From Roseomonas sp. AR75 (GTDB lineage: Bacteria; Pseudomonadota; Alphaproteobacteria; Acetobacterales; Acetobacteraceae): a stretch of DNA of 64,000 nt. The translations under genes and the position numbers were made by a program. Below, piece by piece: positions 9,572-17,748 of the stretch. The notes under the pieces are model-generated. The model ran no database searches. It had not been told where the DNA came from and worked only from the letters and a program-made list of their open reading frames with translations. The stretch covers positions 372,001-436,000 of the forward strand of contig NZ_STGB01000002.1 in assembly GCF_005222815.1 (NCBI RefSeq). Direction: 5' to 3'. Each line of letters opens with the position of its first letter. Positions within the stretch are counted from its first letter, which is position 1.

Positions 9572-10312
9572 TCATTCGAACAGCAGCCAGCCGCCCTGCG
9601 CCAGGTAGAACGCGGCGATGGCGGTCACGATGCGTCCGGCCCAGCGGCGATAGGCCTCGTCGGTCAGCGCGGCGAGCAGGGGCTGGGCCAGCACCGTGCC
9701 GACCAGCGCGGCGATCACGGCACCGCCGGCAGCCAGCGGATCCAGCGTGCCGGGGGCGGCGATCAACGCGCCGAAATACAGCAGCTTCAGCGCATGGCCC
9801 TGCACCTGGCAGACCGCCTTGGTCGCGACGATGGCACGCCGGTCCAACCGCCCGCCCAGGAAGAAGCGGTCGAGCAGCGGCCCGGAGACGCCGGTCAGCA
9901 GCATCAAGGACATGCTGGCGATGCCGAAGCCGAAGCCGTGCGCCGGTCGATCCGCATCGGGCTGCAGACGCGGCGGCAGCGCCATCAGAAGGAAAGGACT
10001 GAGGCCGAGCGCGATCAGCGCCACCGGCTTGGCGGGCACGAAGCGCAGCAGCGACCAGAAGGCGGTGGCCGCGAGGCAGCCCAGGCCGAAGACGGCGGCG
10101 ACGCGCCAGCGGACATGCTGCAGGCCGAAGGCAGCGCGCCAGGCGTTGGAGGCGATCTGCGTCACGGCATGCAGCGCCATTGCCGCCGGCAGCGGCAGCA
10201 GCACCAGCAGCACGCCGATCAGCAGCAAGCCGCCGGCCATGCCGAAGACGCCGGAGAGCATCGTCGTCGCGATGGTCAGCGCCCAGATCAGCGAGAGCAA
10301 CGGCAGGGTCAT
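9572..10312 (-). CDS. TauE/SafE family permease (anion exporter), first of two
   Basis: 246 aa inner-membrane protein with about eight helices. The N-terminal motif SGVFGMAGGLLLIG (near residue 20) is the Gly-rich hallmark of the TauE/SafE/YfcA family, which moves sulfite, sulfoacetate or other organosulfur anions. The start at 10312 puts that motif in the usual place; more upstream in-frame codons lack membrane character. It is divergent from a LysR regulator 100 bp away that probably controls it, and is followed by a small conserved gene. Confidence 0.87.
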   Translation of the reverse strand: MTLPLLSLIWALTIATTMLSGVFGMAGGLLLIGVLLVLLPLPAAMALHAVTQIASNAWRAAFGLQHVRWRVAAVFGLGCLAATAFWSLLRFVPAKPVALIALGLSPFLLMALPPRLQPDADRPAHGFGFGIASMSLMLLTGVSGPLLDRFFLGGRLDRRAIVATKAVCQVQGHALKLLYFGALIAAPGTLDPLAAGGAVIAALVGTVLAQPLLAALTDEAYRRWAGRIVTAIAAFYLAQGGWLLFE

Positions 10313-10379
10313 GGCGGCAACCTCCTTCCGCTTCTGCTTGCGCCCGCGGTAAGCCTTGCACAAACTGCGTTTTCTCAGG

Positions 10380-10390
10380 CTGAGGCTCAG
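10380..10390. promoter_or_regulatory. Candidate LysR operator between divergent genes
   Basis: The 100-bp gap between tauE-like (minus) and lysR (plus) contains ctgaggctcag, an interrupted 5-bp inverted repeat (ctgag-N-ctcag), in an otherwise T-rich stretch (cgttttctcagg before it, gttttcctg after it). LysR proteins usually bind imperfect palindromes of this kind upstream of divergent targets. This is positional inference only. Confidence 0.4.
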
Positions 10391-10412
10391 TTTTCCTGAT
10401 GCTGCGTTCCAG

Positions 10413-11318
10413 ATGCTGCCGGCGTCGCGGCAACCCTTCCTGAACGGCATCCGCGCCTTCGAGGCGGCGGCGCGCGCCGGCAGCTTCGTGGGCGCCGCGG
10501 CGGAGCTGCATGTCACCCCCGCCGCGGTCAGCCGCCTGGTGAAGCTGCTTGAGGAACGCATGGGCGTTCCGCTCTTCGCCCGCCATGCCAACCGCCTGGC
10601 GCTGACCGAGGCCGGCGAGCGCTACCGCGACGGGCTGGTGCCGATCCTGGCCGCGCTCGCGCGGCTGACGGAGCAGGTGGCGGAGCAGGCCGGACCGCAG
10701 CCGCTGACCATCGGCGTCGGTCCCACCTTCGCCATACGCTGGCTGATCCCGCGCCTGGCCGCCTTCCAGCGCCAAGCTCCAGGCGTGGAGGTTCGGATCA
10801 CCACCGGCGGCGCCGCCGCGCCCTTCTCGGAAAGCTGGAGCGGCGGCATCCGGCTCGGCGGCGGCGACTGGCCGGGGCTCGTCGCGCATCACCTCTTCGC
10901 CGCGGACCTGCTGCCGGTCTGCACGCCGGCTCTGGCGGCACGGCTCGCCGCGCCGGCAAGCCTTCCGCCGGGGATGCTTCTGAGGGTATCGCATGCGCCG
11001 CAGGACTGGCCGCGCTGGCTGGAAGCGGCGGGCGTCCCGGGCATGGCGGCGCAAGGGTCGGTCTTCGAGTTCTATGGCCAGGCGCTGCAGGCCGCGGCCG
11101 ATGGGCTCGGCATCGCCATGGGGATCCGCCCCTATGTGGATGACGACCTCGCCTCGGGCCGGCTGGTCGCACCCTTCGCGACGACGCTGCCCAAGGGCGG
11201 CGGCTGGTACCTGGTGCATCGTCCAGGCCGGGAGGCCTCGCCCGCCTTCCGCGCCTTCCGCGACTGGCTGCTGGAGGAAGCGGCACGGCCTTCCGCGGCG
11301 CGCGCATTGCAGGATTGA
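10413..11318 (+). CDS. LysR-family transcriptional regulator (GcvA type)
   Basis: 301 aa. The N-terminal winged helix-turn-helix reads LNGIRAFEAAARAGSFVGAA with the recognition helix VTPAAVSRLVK, typical of the GcvA/AmpR subgroup; the periplasmic-binding-like effector domain follows (residues ~90-295). The start at 10413 (MLPASRQP) gives the usual short leader; an in-frame ATG at 10356 would add a basic extension that looks untranslated. It is divergent from the TauE/SafE permease, the likely regulatory target. Confidence 0.92.
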   Translation: MLPASRQPFLNGIRAFEAAARAGSFVGAAAELHVTPAAVSRLVKLLEERMGVPLFARHANRLALTEAGERYRDGLVPILAALARLTEQVAEQAGPQPLTIGVGPTFAIRWLIPRLAAFQRQAPGVEVRITTGGAAAPFSESWSGGIRLGGGDWPGLVAHHLFAADLLPVCTPALAARLAAPASLPPGMLLRVSHAPQDWPRWLEAAGVPGMAAQGSVFEFYGQALQAAADGLGIAMGIRPYVDDDLASGRLVAPFATTLPKGGGWYLVHRPGREASPAFRAFRDWLLEEAARPSAARALQD

Positions 11319-11416
11319 CAGCCTTCGGAAAGTTTCGGCGCGCCTGATCTCCCGCTAGCGTTGTTGCGTCAGTTGCGCGACCGGGCTCGGTCCGCCCGTG
11401 GAAGAGAGACCGACGC

Positions 11417-12049
11417 ATGGACGCCCTGATCGGCCAATGGCCGCAGTTCCTCGAGATCCTCTGGCTGAACGTCATCCTCTCCGGCGACAATGCCGTGGTG
11501 ATCGGCCTCGCGGCGGCCGGCCTGCCACCGCATCTGCGCTCCCGCGCCGTGCTGTTCGGCATCGTCGCCGCGGCGGTGCTGCGCATCGTCTTCTCGATCT
11601 TCGCGACCTTCCTGCTGAGCCTCTGGTGGGTGGACATCGTCGGCGGCCTGGCGCTGCTCTACATCGCCTGGAGCTTCTGGCGGGAGTTGCGGCACGGCGG
11701 CGAGGATGCCGAAGGCGAGCATGACGGGCGCGAGAAGACGCTGATGGCGGCGCTCTGGCAGATCATCGTCGCCGACGTCTCCATGAGTCTGGACAACGTC
11801 CTGGCAGTGGCCGCGGTGGCACGCAACAACCTGACCATGCTGGTCACCGGCCTGATGGTCTCCATCGTGCTGATGGGCCTGCTGGGCGGCGCGCTGGCGC
11901 GGCTGCTCGACCGCTACAAGGTCATCGCCTATGTCGGGCTGGCGCTGATCGCCTGGATCGGCGTGGAACTGCTGTGGGAAGGCGTTGCCGCGGCGAACGA
12001 CGCGCTGCATCTCGGCCTGCCCCTGCCCCACCACGGCACGGCGCACTGA
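11417..12049 (+). CDS. TerC family membrane protein (YjbE type)
   Basis: 210 aa, about seven helices. The two TerC signature repeats are intact: NVILSGDNAVVIGLA in helix 1 and DVSMSLDNVLAVAAVA in the middle, each with the conserved S-x-DN core that lines a metal path. Relatives are implicated in manganese export and metal homeostasis. A His-containing tail (LPLPHHGTAH) ends the protein. I looked for a manganese (yybP-ykoY) riboswitch in the 98-bp leader and saw none. Confidence 0.9.
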   Translation: MDALIGQWPQFLEILWLNVILSGDNAVVIGLAAAGLPPHLRSRAVLFGIVAAAVLRIVFSIFATFLLSLWWVDIVGGLALLYIAWSFWRELRHGGEDAEGEHDGREKTLMAALWQIIVADVSMSLDNVLAVAAVARNNLTMLVTGLMVSIVLMGLLGGALARLLDRYKVIAYVGLALIAWIGVELLWEGVAAANDALHLGLPLPHHGTAH

Positions 12050-12146
12050 AGGGCCGCGGCGCCGCGCGGGATTGAGGGGTCGCGCCGCCTCTCCTATACG
12101 GCGCCCCAGGGCGCGCGCCGGAGCGCGCGCAATGGGGAGACGCTCG

Positions 12147-13136
12147 ATGAACCTGACCCGCCGCCTGGCGCTGGCCGCCCTGCTCGCCGCGCCCTTCGCT
12201 GGTGCGCCCTTCGCCACCCCGGCGCTGGCGCAGACGCAGATCACCATCCAGCACCCGCTGCCGCTGAACAGCCACTACGGCGCCGGCGCGACTGCCTTCA
12301 AGGAAAGCCTGGAGCGCGCCACCAACGGCCGCTACCGCGTCACCATCCAGCGCAACGACAATGAGCGCGAGGCGATCGAGAGCGTGCAGATCGGCACGCT
12401 GGACTGCAACATCACCTCCACCGGGCCTGTCGGCAACTTCGTGCCGGACGTCCGCAACGTGGACGTGCCCTTCCTGTTCCGCGACTACGCCCATGCCCGC
12501 GGCGTGCTGGACAGCCAGATCGGCCAGGAGCTGCTGGCGAAGTTCAACGCGCGCGGCCTGGTCGGCGTGGTCTGGCTGGAGAACGGCTTCCGCCACCTGA
12601 CCAACTCCCGGCGCGAGGTGAACACGCCCGCCGATGTGCGCGGCCTGAAGGTGCGCACCATGGAGAACCAGGTGCATATGCGCGCCTTCACCACGCTGGG
12701 CGCGCTGCCGACGCCGATGGCCTTCAGCGAGCTGGTGCCGGCGCTGCAGCAGGGCACGGTGGACGGGCAGGAGAACCCGATCCCGGTCATCGTGGCGAAC
12801 AACCTGAACCAGGTGCAGCGCTACCTGACGCTGACCGGCCATGTCTATTCGCCGGCCCTTCTCATCTGCAATCCCGGCGTCATCTCCCGCCTGTCCGCGG
12901 CCGACCGCACCGCATTCATGGAAGCCGCGAAGGCTGCGCAGAAGGCGAATCGCGACCGCGTCTCGGCCGACGAGGCCTCGGGCGTGGACGAGCTGCGCCG
13001 CCGCGGCATGACGGTCGTGACCAATGTCGACAACGCCGCGTTCCAGCAGGCGCTCCGGCCGGGCGCCTCGCAGATCGAAAGCGGGCTCGACAGCGCGCTG
13101 CTCGGGCGCATCCGTAACTGGCAGCCGGGGCAGTAA
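12147..13136 (+). CDS. TRAP transporter solute-binding protein (DctP type)
   Basis: 329 aa with a signal peptide (basic start, hydrophobic core, cleavage near PALAQ around residue 28). The mature protein has the DctP layout, including the RGLKVRTMENQVH segment with the arginine that clamps substrate carboxylate, and MAFSELVPALQQGTVDGQEN, the best-conserved block of the family. The start at 12147 is preceded by ggggaga. It heads a three-gene operon with both membrane subunits; a palindrome lies between it and the small permease gene. The ligand is probably an organic acid. Confidence 0.95.
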   Translation: MNLTRRLALAALLAAPFAGAPFATPALAQTQITIQHPLPLNSHYGAGATAFKESLERATNGRYRVTIQRNDNEREAIESVQIGTLDCNITSTGPVGNFVPDVRNVDVPFLFRDYAHARGVLDSQIGQELLAKFNARGLVGVVWLENGFRHLTNSRREVNTPADVRGLKVRTMENQVHMRAFTTLGALPTPMAFSELVPALQQGTVDGQENPIPVIVANNLNQVQRYLTLTGHVYSPALLICNPGVISRLSAADRTAFMEAAKAAQKANRDRVSADEASGVDELRRRGMTVVTNVDNAAFQQALRPGASQIESGLDSALLGRIRNWQPGQ

Positions 13137-13150
13137 GGCAAGGATACCCG

Positions 13151-13176
13151 GCCTTCCCCGGCATGCCGGGGAAGGC
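13151..13176. promoter_or_regulatory. Perfect 26-bp palindrome between TRAP receptor and permease genes
   Basis: gccttccccg plus gcatgccggggaaggc reads identically on both strands (13 bp arms, no loop in DNA; in RNA about 11 bp with a 4-nt loop). There is no T-run after it, so it is not a classic intrinsic terminator. Such hairpins after receptor genes commonly stabilise or attenuate the mRNA so that the receptor outnumbers the permease. Confidence 0.7.
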
Positions 13177-13203
13177 TGATTCCGCCGCGGACCACCCCGC
13201 GCC

Positions 13204-13800
13204 ATGAACGCGATGAACACCTTGCCGCTGCAGGCGATCGGCGCGGCCACGCTGCTGGTCGTGGCGCTCGCGGCTTGGCTCGGCACGGGCGGCGGCATGC
13301 GGCGGCGATTGCGCGACGCAGTGCTGGCGCTGGATCGCGTCACGACGGGCATCGCCGGCATCGCCGCCTGCCTGGCGCTGGCGGTCGCGGTCGCCGCGGG
13401 GCTCTGGCAGGTCTATTCCCGCTTCGCGACGGAGACGCCGGCGATCTGGTCGGAGGCGCTGGTACGCACCGCGCTGATCTGGATGGCCTATCTGGGCGTG
13501 GCGCTGGCGCTGCGCGGCGGCGCGCTGGTGTCCATCGACGTGGCGCACCGGATCAGCCGCGGCGCGCTGCGGCGCGCGCTGGAAGCGGCGGCGCTGGCCT
13601 GCTCGCTCTCGCTGATGGGCGTGATGTTCTGGTTCGGCTGGACCATGGCGCAGCGCGTCACGTTCCAGGAGATGGCCGGCCTCGAGGTCTCGATGTCCTG
13701 GGGCTATGCGGCCATTCCCATCGGCGCGGTCTTCGCGATGGTCGGCGCCGTCGCGCATTTCCTCGACCGCCGCGACACCGAGCTGGAGTCCGCCACATGA
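13204..13800 (+). CDS. TRAP transporter small permease (DctQ type)
   Basis: 198 aa, membrane protein with about five hydrophobic segments, one more than the usual four: an extra N-terminal helix (residues ~8-28) precedes the DctQ core that begins near residue 40. The core contains the family pattern WQVYSRF and SEALVRTALIWMAYLGVALALR. Its stop overlaps the start of the large permease (ATGA), as is typical. An alternative ATG four codons in (13213) would also work. Confidence 0.92.
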   Translation: MNAMNTLPLQAIGAATLLVVALAAWLGTGGGMRRRLRDAVLALDRVTTGIAGIAACLALAVAVAAGLWQVYSRFATETPAIWSEALVRTALIWMAYLGVALALRGGALVSIDVAHRISRGALRRALEAAALACSLSLMGVMFWFGWTMAQRVTFQEMAGLEVSMSWGYAAIPIGAVFAMVGAVAHFLDRRDTELESAT

Positions 13801-15074
13801 GCGGCGCGATGCTGACGGTCATGCTGGTGCTGTTCGCCGCTTCCGTGCCCGTGGCGGTCGCGATCGGTATCGCGGCGGTGGTCGGCATCCACGGCTACAC
13901 GAACTTCCCGCTGATCGTCGCGGCGCAGCAGCTTTTCGTGGCGCTCGACAAGTTTCCGCTGGCGGCGATCCCCTTCTTCATCCTGGCGGGCAACCTGATG
14001 GAGGTGGGCGGCATCTCCCGCCGCCTGGTGGATTTCGCGAAATCCATCGTCGGCGGCATCCAGGGCGGGCTGCCGGCGACCTGCGTCGTCACCTGCATGA
14101 TCTTCGCGGCCATCAGCGGCAGCAGCGTGGCGACCACCTTCGCCATCGGCTCCATCATGATCCCGGCGCTGGTGCGCGCCGGCTACCCCGCGCCCTTCGC
14201 CGCGGCGCTGCAGGCGACGGCGGCGGAGCTCGGCGTGGTGATCCCGCCCTCGATCCCGATGATCCTCTACGGCGTCACGACGCAGGTGAGCATCCCCGAG
14301 CTGTTCATCGCGGGCTTCGGGCCGGGCATCCTGATCGCCGCGGCGCTGGTGACGACCGTGCTGGTCTGGTGCCGCATCAAGGGCTGGGGCAAGCAGGATG
14401 CGGAGGGCAGGCTGCCGGTGCTGGTGGCGCTGCGCCAGGCAGGCTGGGCGCTGCTGATGCCGGTGGTCGTGCTCGGCGGCATCTATGGCGGCGTGACCAC
14501 GCCGACCGAGGCGAGCGTGATCGCGGTGGCCTATGCGCTGCTCGTCGGCCTGCTGGTGCATCGCGAGATCGGCCTGCGCGACCTCTATCCGATCTTCCGC
14601 AAGTCGGTGGTCAGCAGCGCGGTGATCCTGTTCATCATCGCCTGCGCCGGCACCTTCTCCTGGCTGCTGAACCGCCAGGGCGTGCCGGACGCGGCCGCCG
14701 CCTGGCTGGTGGAGACCTTCGACGGCGCGGGCTGGTACCTGCTCGGCGTGAACCTGTTCCTCTTCGTCGTCGGCATGTTCGTGGAGACCTCGGCCAGCAT
14801 CATCGTGCTCGCGCCCGTCCTGCAGGAGGCGGCGGGGCGCTTCGGCATCGACGGCGTGCATTTCGGCACGATCATGGTGGTGAACCTGGCGATGGGCATG
14901 ATCACGCCGCCCTTCGGCGTGAACCTGTTCGCCGCGGCGCAGGTGGCCGGCATCGGCATCGACCGGATGATGCGCTACCTGCCGGTCTTCATCGGCGTGA
15001 TCTTCGCCTGCCTGATGGTGATCACCTATGTGCCCTGGATCAGCCTGGCGCTGCCGCACCTGGTGTTCCGCTGA
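13797..15074 (+). CDS. TRAP transporter large permease (DctM type)
   Basis: 425 aa, about 12 helices. Diagnostic segments: PFFILAGNLMEVGGISRRLVD, the GSSVATTFAIGSIMIPAL loop, VIPPSIPMILYGV, and near the C-terminus GMITPPFGVNLF. Forms the ion-driven transport channel with the small permease. The start at 13797 is coupled to the upstream gene by the ATGA overlap. With the receptor this is a complete TRAP system, the only full transporter with a receptor in the window. Confidence 0.96.
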   Translation: MSGAMLTVMLVLFAASVPVAVAIGIAAVVGIHGYTNFPLIVAAQQLFVALDKFPLAAIPFFILAGNLMEVGGISRRLVDFAKSIVGGIQGGLPATCVVTCMIFAAISGSSVATTFAIGSIMIPALVRAGYPAPFAAALQATAAELGVVIPPSIPMILYGVTTQVSIPELFIAGFGPGILIAAALVTTVLVWCRIKGWGKQDAEGRLPVLVALRQAGWALLMPVVVLGGIYGGVTTPTEASVIAVAYALLVGLLVHREIGLRDLYPIFRKSVVSSAVILFIIACAGTFSWLLNRQGVPDAAAAWLVETFDGAGWYLLGVNLFLFVVGMFVETSASIIVLAPVLQEAAGRFGIDGVHFGTIMVVNLAMGMITPPFGVNLFAAAQVAGIGIDRMMRYLPVFIGVIFACLMVITYVPWISLALPHLVFR

Positions 15075-15089
15075 GGCGGGGCGCCGCCG

Positions 15090-16883
15090 CTACGCGCAGT
15101 GGCGCACCGGCAGCGGCTCCTGCAGGAGGTCCCGGTAGTAGCCTTCCAGCGCGGGGTCGCCGGGCACGAAGATGCCGTCCGGGGTGATCGTCACCGCCCG
15201 CCCGTCGAAGCTGCGATAGCCCAGCATCACGTTGGCCTCGGCATAGGACCGGGTTGCGCGCGCAAGGATGACGGTGGCGACGATCTCGCCAAGGCGGAGG
15301 CTGCGCGTCGCGTCGCTGCGCCACTGCACGCCGGCCGCGCTGCGCCCGAACGCGATGTTGCTGGCGAGCTTGTTGAGTTCGCCGCCGACGGTCATCGCGT
15401 CGAGGTCGGCGCCGGCATAGGGCTCCGCGGTGCCCTCGGTGCGATGCGCCCTGGCCACGTGCAGGCGCTGGCGCGTGTCCGGGTGGTGCGCGGCCTCGAT
15501 CATCGGGCGTATCGGCTGGCCCTCCTCGAACCAGGCCTTGAGCACCGTCACGCAGGCACCGGCCACCACGGCGTTGCCCGCGCCATAGGAAGGATGCGCC
15601 GGGGCGCCGGCCGAATAGGCCATGGGCAGCAGCAGGTTGTCCTCCCGCGCATGCCGGGTGCCATGATTGGCCTCCCGGTTCAGCGCGCGGACCGCCGTCG
15701 CCGCCTGCGTGGCCATCGCCCATTCCGGAAGGCCAAAGCCGCGGCCGCGGACCGCCTGCATGGTCATCAGCCCCGCATGGGCCTCCGGCCGCAGCCGGCG
15801 ATGCACCATCCATTTCTGCCGCCACACCACCTTCTGCGCGCGCTGCGCGACCTCGCCGAGCAGGGCAAGGAGATCGGGCGCCCCGAGCGTGGCTCCGGGG
15901 GCCTGTCGGGCAAGGCGCCGCCGATACGGATTGCCGGGGTCGGCCGGCGCCTTCCAGTCCAGCAGCAGCAGCGCCGCATTGATACAGGGCTGCTGCGGCG
16001 TTCCGCGATGCACCAGGCGGGCCAGGTCGCGCATCGTGCCGATGCGGCGCGGCGTCGCTTCATGCGCGGAGGGATCGTCGTCGAAGGCGTTCGCTTCCGT
16101 CGCATCGCGGCCATGCCTGTCGCGGCCGAGATCCTGCGCGCGCAGCCAGTCCTCGATGCATTGCAGGTAGTCGCGCCTCGGCGCGTAGGGGCGTTGCAAC
16201 TGGCGCAGCGTATGGCTGCCGAAGGGCACGTCCTGCAGCAGGAACTGGCTGACCAGCGGCCCCTGCCGCTCGTCGGGAAGGCCCCCGCGGAACAGGGTGG
16301 AGCGGTCCAGCGCCAGCCTGCCATCGGCGTCGCAGGGCAGGTCGAGCCCGAGGCCGAGGCCAGGCCGCAGATGCAGGCCGGCATCCATGTCCTGCCCGGC
16401 CCGGTCGCTGTCCAGCGCGCGCGCGAAGGCGGCGGCGAGCTCGGCCACGGCGTCATCGGCCATGCGACCCGCGGCGCCCTCGCCGCCATGCAGCGCATCG
16501 AGCGGCACGTCGCGGCAGAGCGCCAGCCAGAACAGCTCCGTCATCTCCGCCGCGGTGCTGTCGGAAGCGAATTTCGGCGCGGGCCAGAGCTCGATGTCGA
16601 AGGGATCCACGCCGAGCGAATCCCGCGCGCGTCCCGCCTGCGGGTTGGACAGTGCGGCGGCCACCCCGCCCTGCGGCACGGTGCCGCGCGGGATATCCTC
16701 GAAGCTGGCGGAAGCCGGTCCGGGCCGGCGGTCGCCGGCGGCCTTCATCAGCAGGGCGTAGGCGGCGGGCTCCACCACGCCGTCGGCGTCATGCGGCAGC
16801 GTCTTGTGGAAGTTGCCGAGGAAAGGCGCGGCTTCGTCGCCATTGGGGGTGGGGACGCTCGGCGGTATGGTCGTCGGGCGCAT
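15090..16883 (-). CDS. Vanadium-dependent haloperoxidase homologue with substituted active-site histidines
   Basis: 597 aa, the size of bacterial/algal vanadium bromoperoxidases. The vanadate pocket can be traced: KWMVHRRLRPE supplies K357 and R365; APAHPSYGAGNA aligns with the canonical HPSYPSGHA loop; GRSAAGVQWRSD aligns with the R-x5-H motif. Compared with the A. nodosum enzyme (K341, R349, S416-G417-H418, R480, H486), Lys and both Arg are kept (R514), but the Ser is A435, the acid-base His is N437 and the vanadate-ligating His is Q520. I checked these codons (AAC, CAG) on the DNA. No clear signal peptide. Convergent with the TRAP operon, divergent from a DNA glycosylase gene. Confidence 0.85.
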   Translation of the reverse strand: MRPTTIPPSVPTPNGDEAAPFLGNFHKTLPHDADGVVEPAAYALLMKAAGDRRPGPASASFEDIPRGTVPQGGVAAALSNPQAGRARDSLGVDPFDIELWPAPKFASDSTAAEMTELFWLALCRDVPLDALHGGEGAAGRMADDAVAELAAAFARALDSDRAGQDMDAGLHLRPGLGLGLDLPCDADGRLALDRSTLFRGGLPDERQGPLVSQFLLQDVPFGSHTLRQLQRPYAPRRDYLQCIEDWLRAQDLGRDRHGRDATEANAFDDDPSAHEATPRRIGTMRDLARLVHRGTPQQPCINAALLLLDWKAPADPGNPYRRRLARQAPGATLGAPDLLALLGEVAQRAQKVVWRQKWMVHRRLRPEAHAGLMTMQAVRGRGFGLPEWAMATQAATAVRALNREANHGTRHAREDNLLLPMAYSAGAPAHPSYGAGNAVVAGACVTVLKAWFEEGQPIRPMIEAAHHPDTRQRLHVARAHRTEGTAEPYAGADLDAMTVGGELNKLASNIAFGRSAAGVQWRSDATRSLRLGEIVATVILARATRSYAEANVMLGYRSFDGRAVTITPDGIFVPGDPALEGYYRDLLQEPLPVRHCA

Positions 16884-16996
16884 TCAGGCAGGGAGCTCCG
16901 GTGGCAGCGCGGCCATTGGAAGACGGGACGCGGAGGCAACTCCAACGAAATGACCCGAAACAGCGGCGAAATCAGAACGAAGCGGGAAATCTCGGC

Positions 16997-17677
16997 ATGG
17001 TTGTAACGGCGCTGGCGCCGGCACGGTTGCGTCCGGCACCCGTGCTGGGCGGGGCGGAGGCGCTGCGGCACCTGCGGCGCGATCCCGTGCTGAAGGCGGT
17101 GATCCGCCGTATCGGCCCTTGCACGCTGCGCCCCGTGAAGCGCGAGCCCTATGAGGCGCTGGTGCGCGCCATCGCGCATCAGCAGGTGCATGGCCGCGCG
17201 GCGGAAGCGATCCTGGGCCGCTTCATCGCACTGTATCCGGGCCACGACTTCCCACCCGCCACGTCCGTGCTGGAGACGCCGGTGGAGGCGATGCGCGGCT
17301 GCGGGCTTTCCGGCAGCAAGGTGGCGGCGATCCGCGACATCGCGGAGAAGGCGGCGGGCGGGCTGGTGCCGACGCGCAAGGTGGCCGCGCGCATCGCCGA
17401 CGAGGCGCTGATCGAGCGGCTCTGCGCCATCCGCGGCGTCGGCCGCTGGACGGTGGAGATGCTGCTGATCTTCACGCTCGGCCGCCGCGACGTGCTGCCG
17501 GTGGACGATTTCGGCGTGCGCGAGGGCTGGCGCGTGGCGACCGGCGCGGAGGCGCAGGTGAAGCCGAAGGAGTTGGCCGCGATCGGCGAGGCGTGGGGGC
17601 CGTGGCGATCCATCGCCGCCTGGTATCTGTGGCGCGCGGCAGATGCGGCGAAGGCGAGTGCGTACAAGCCGCAGTAG
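16997..17677 (+). CDS. DNA-3-methyladenine glycosylase II (AlkA-like, HhH-GPD)
   Basis: 226 aa base-excision repair enzyme that removes alkylated purines. Seen: the helix-hairpin-helix block CAIRGVGRWTVEMLLIF followed by VLPVDDFGVREG, whose second Asp of the DD pair is the catalytic residue of the HhH-GPD superfamily. It lacks the N-terminal beta domain of E. coli AlkA, like the short MAG-type enzymes. The start at 16997 was chosen because the upstream in-frame sequence is antisense to the haloperoxidase gene. Confidence 0.92.
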   Translation: MVVTALAPARLRPAPVLGGAEALRHLRRDPVLKAVIRRIGPCTLRPVKREPYEALVRAIAHQQVHGRAAEAILGRFIALYPGHDFPPATSVLETPVEAMRGCGLSGSKVAAIRDIAEKAAGGLVPTRKVAARIADEALIERLCAIRGVGRWTVEMLLIFTLGRRDVLPVDDFGVREGWRVATGAEAQVKPKELAAIGEAWGPWRSIAAWYLWRAADAAKASAYKPQ

Positions 17678-17700
17678 GAGAGAATGGTGACGGGGATTTC

Positions 17701-17740
17701 CCCCACCCCGACCCTCCCCCGCGAAGGCGGGGGAGGGAGC
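17701..17740. repeat. GC-rich intergenic palindromic repeat
   Basis: ccccaccccgaccctccccc followed by gcgaaggcgggggagggag. The same unit recurs at 18771, 38357 and 52203, always between genes. Stem cctcccccgc/gcgggggagg. Here it also supplies the purine-rich stretch just upstream of the MBL gene start. Confidence 0.75.
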
Positions 17741-17748
17741 AAGGCGCG

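Noticed and set aside
11319..11416. Possible manganese (yybP-ykoY) riboswitch ahead of the TerC-family gene.
   Set aside because: Family association suggested it, but the characteristic conserved loops are not visible and the 98-bp leader is short.
13704..15059. 451-codon minus-strand frame opposite DctM.
   Set aside because: Dominated by His/Asp/Arg/Gln repeats, the mirror of a membrane protein in GC-rich DNA; DctM is unmistakable.
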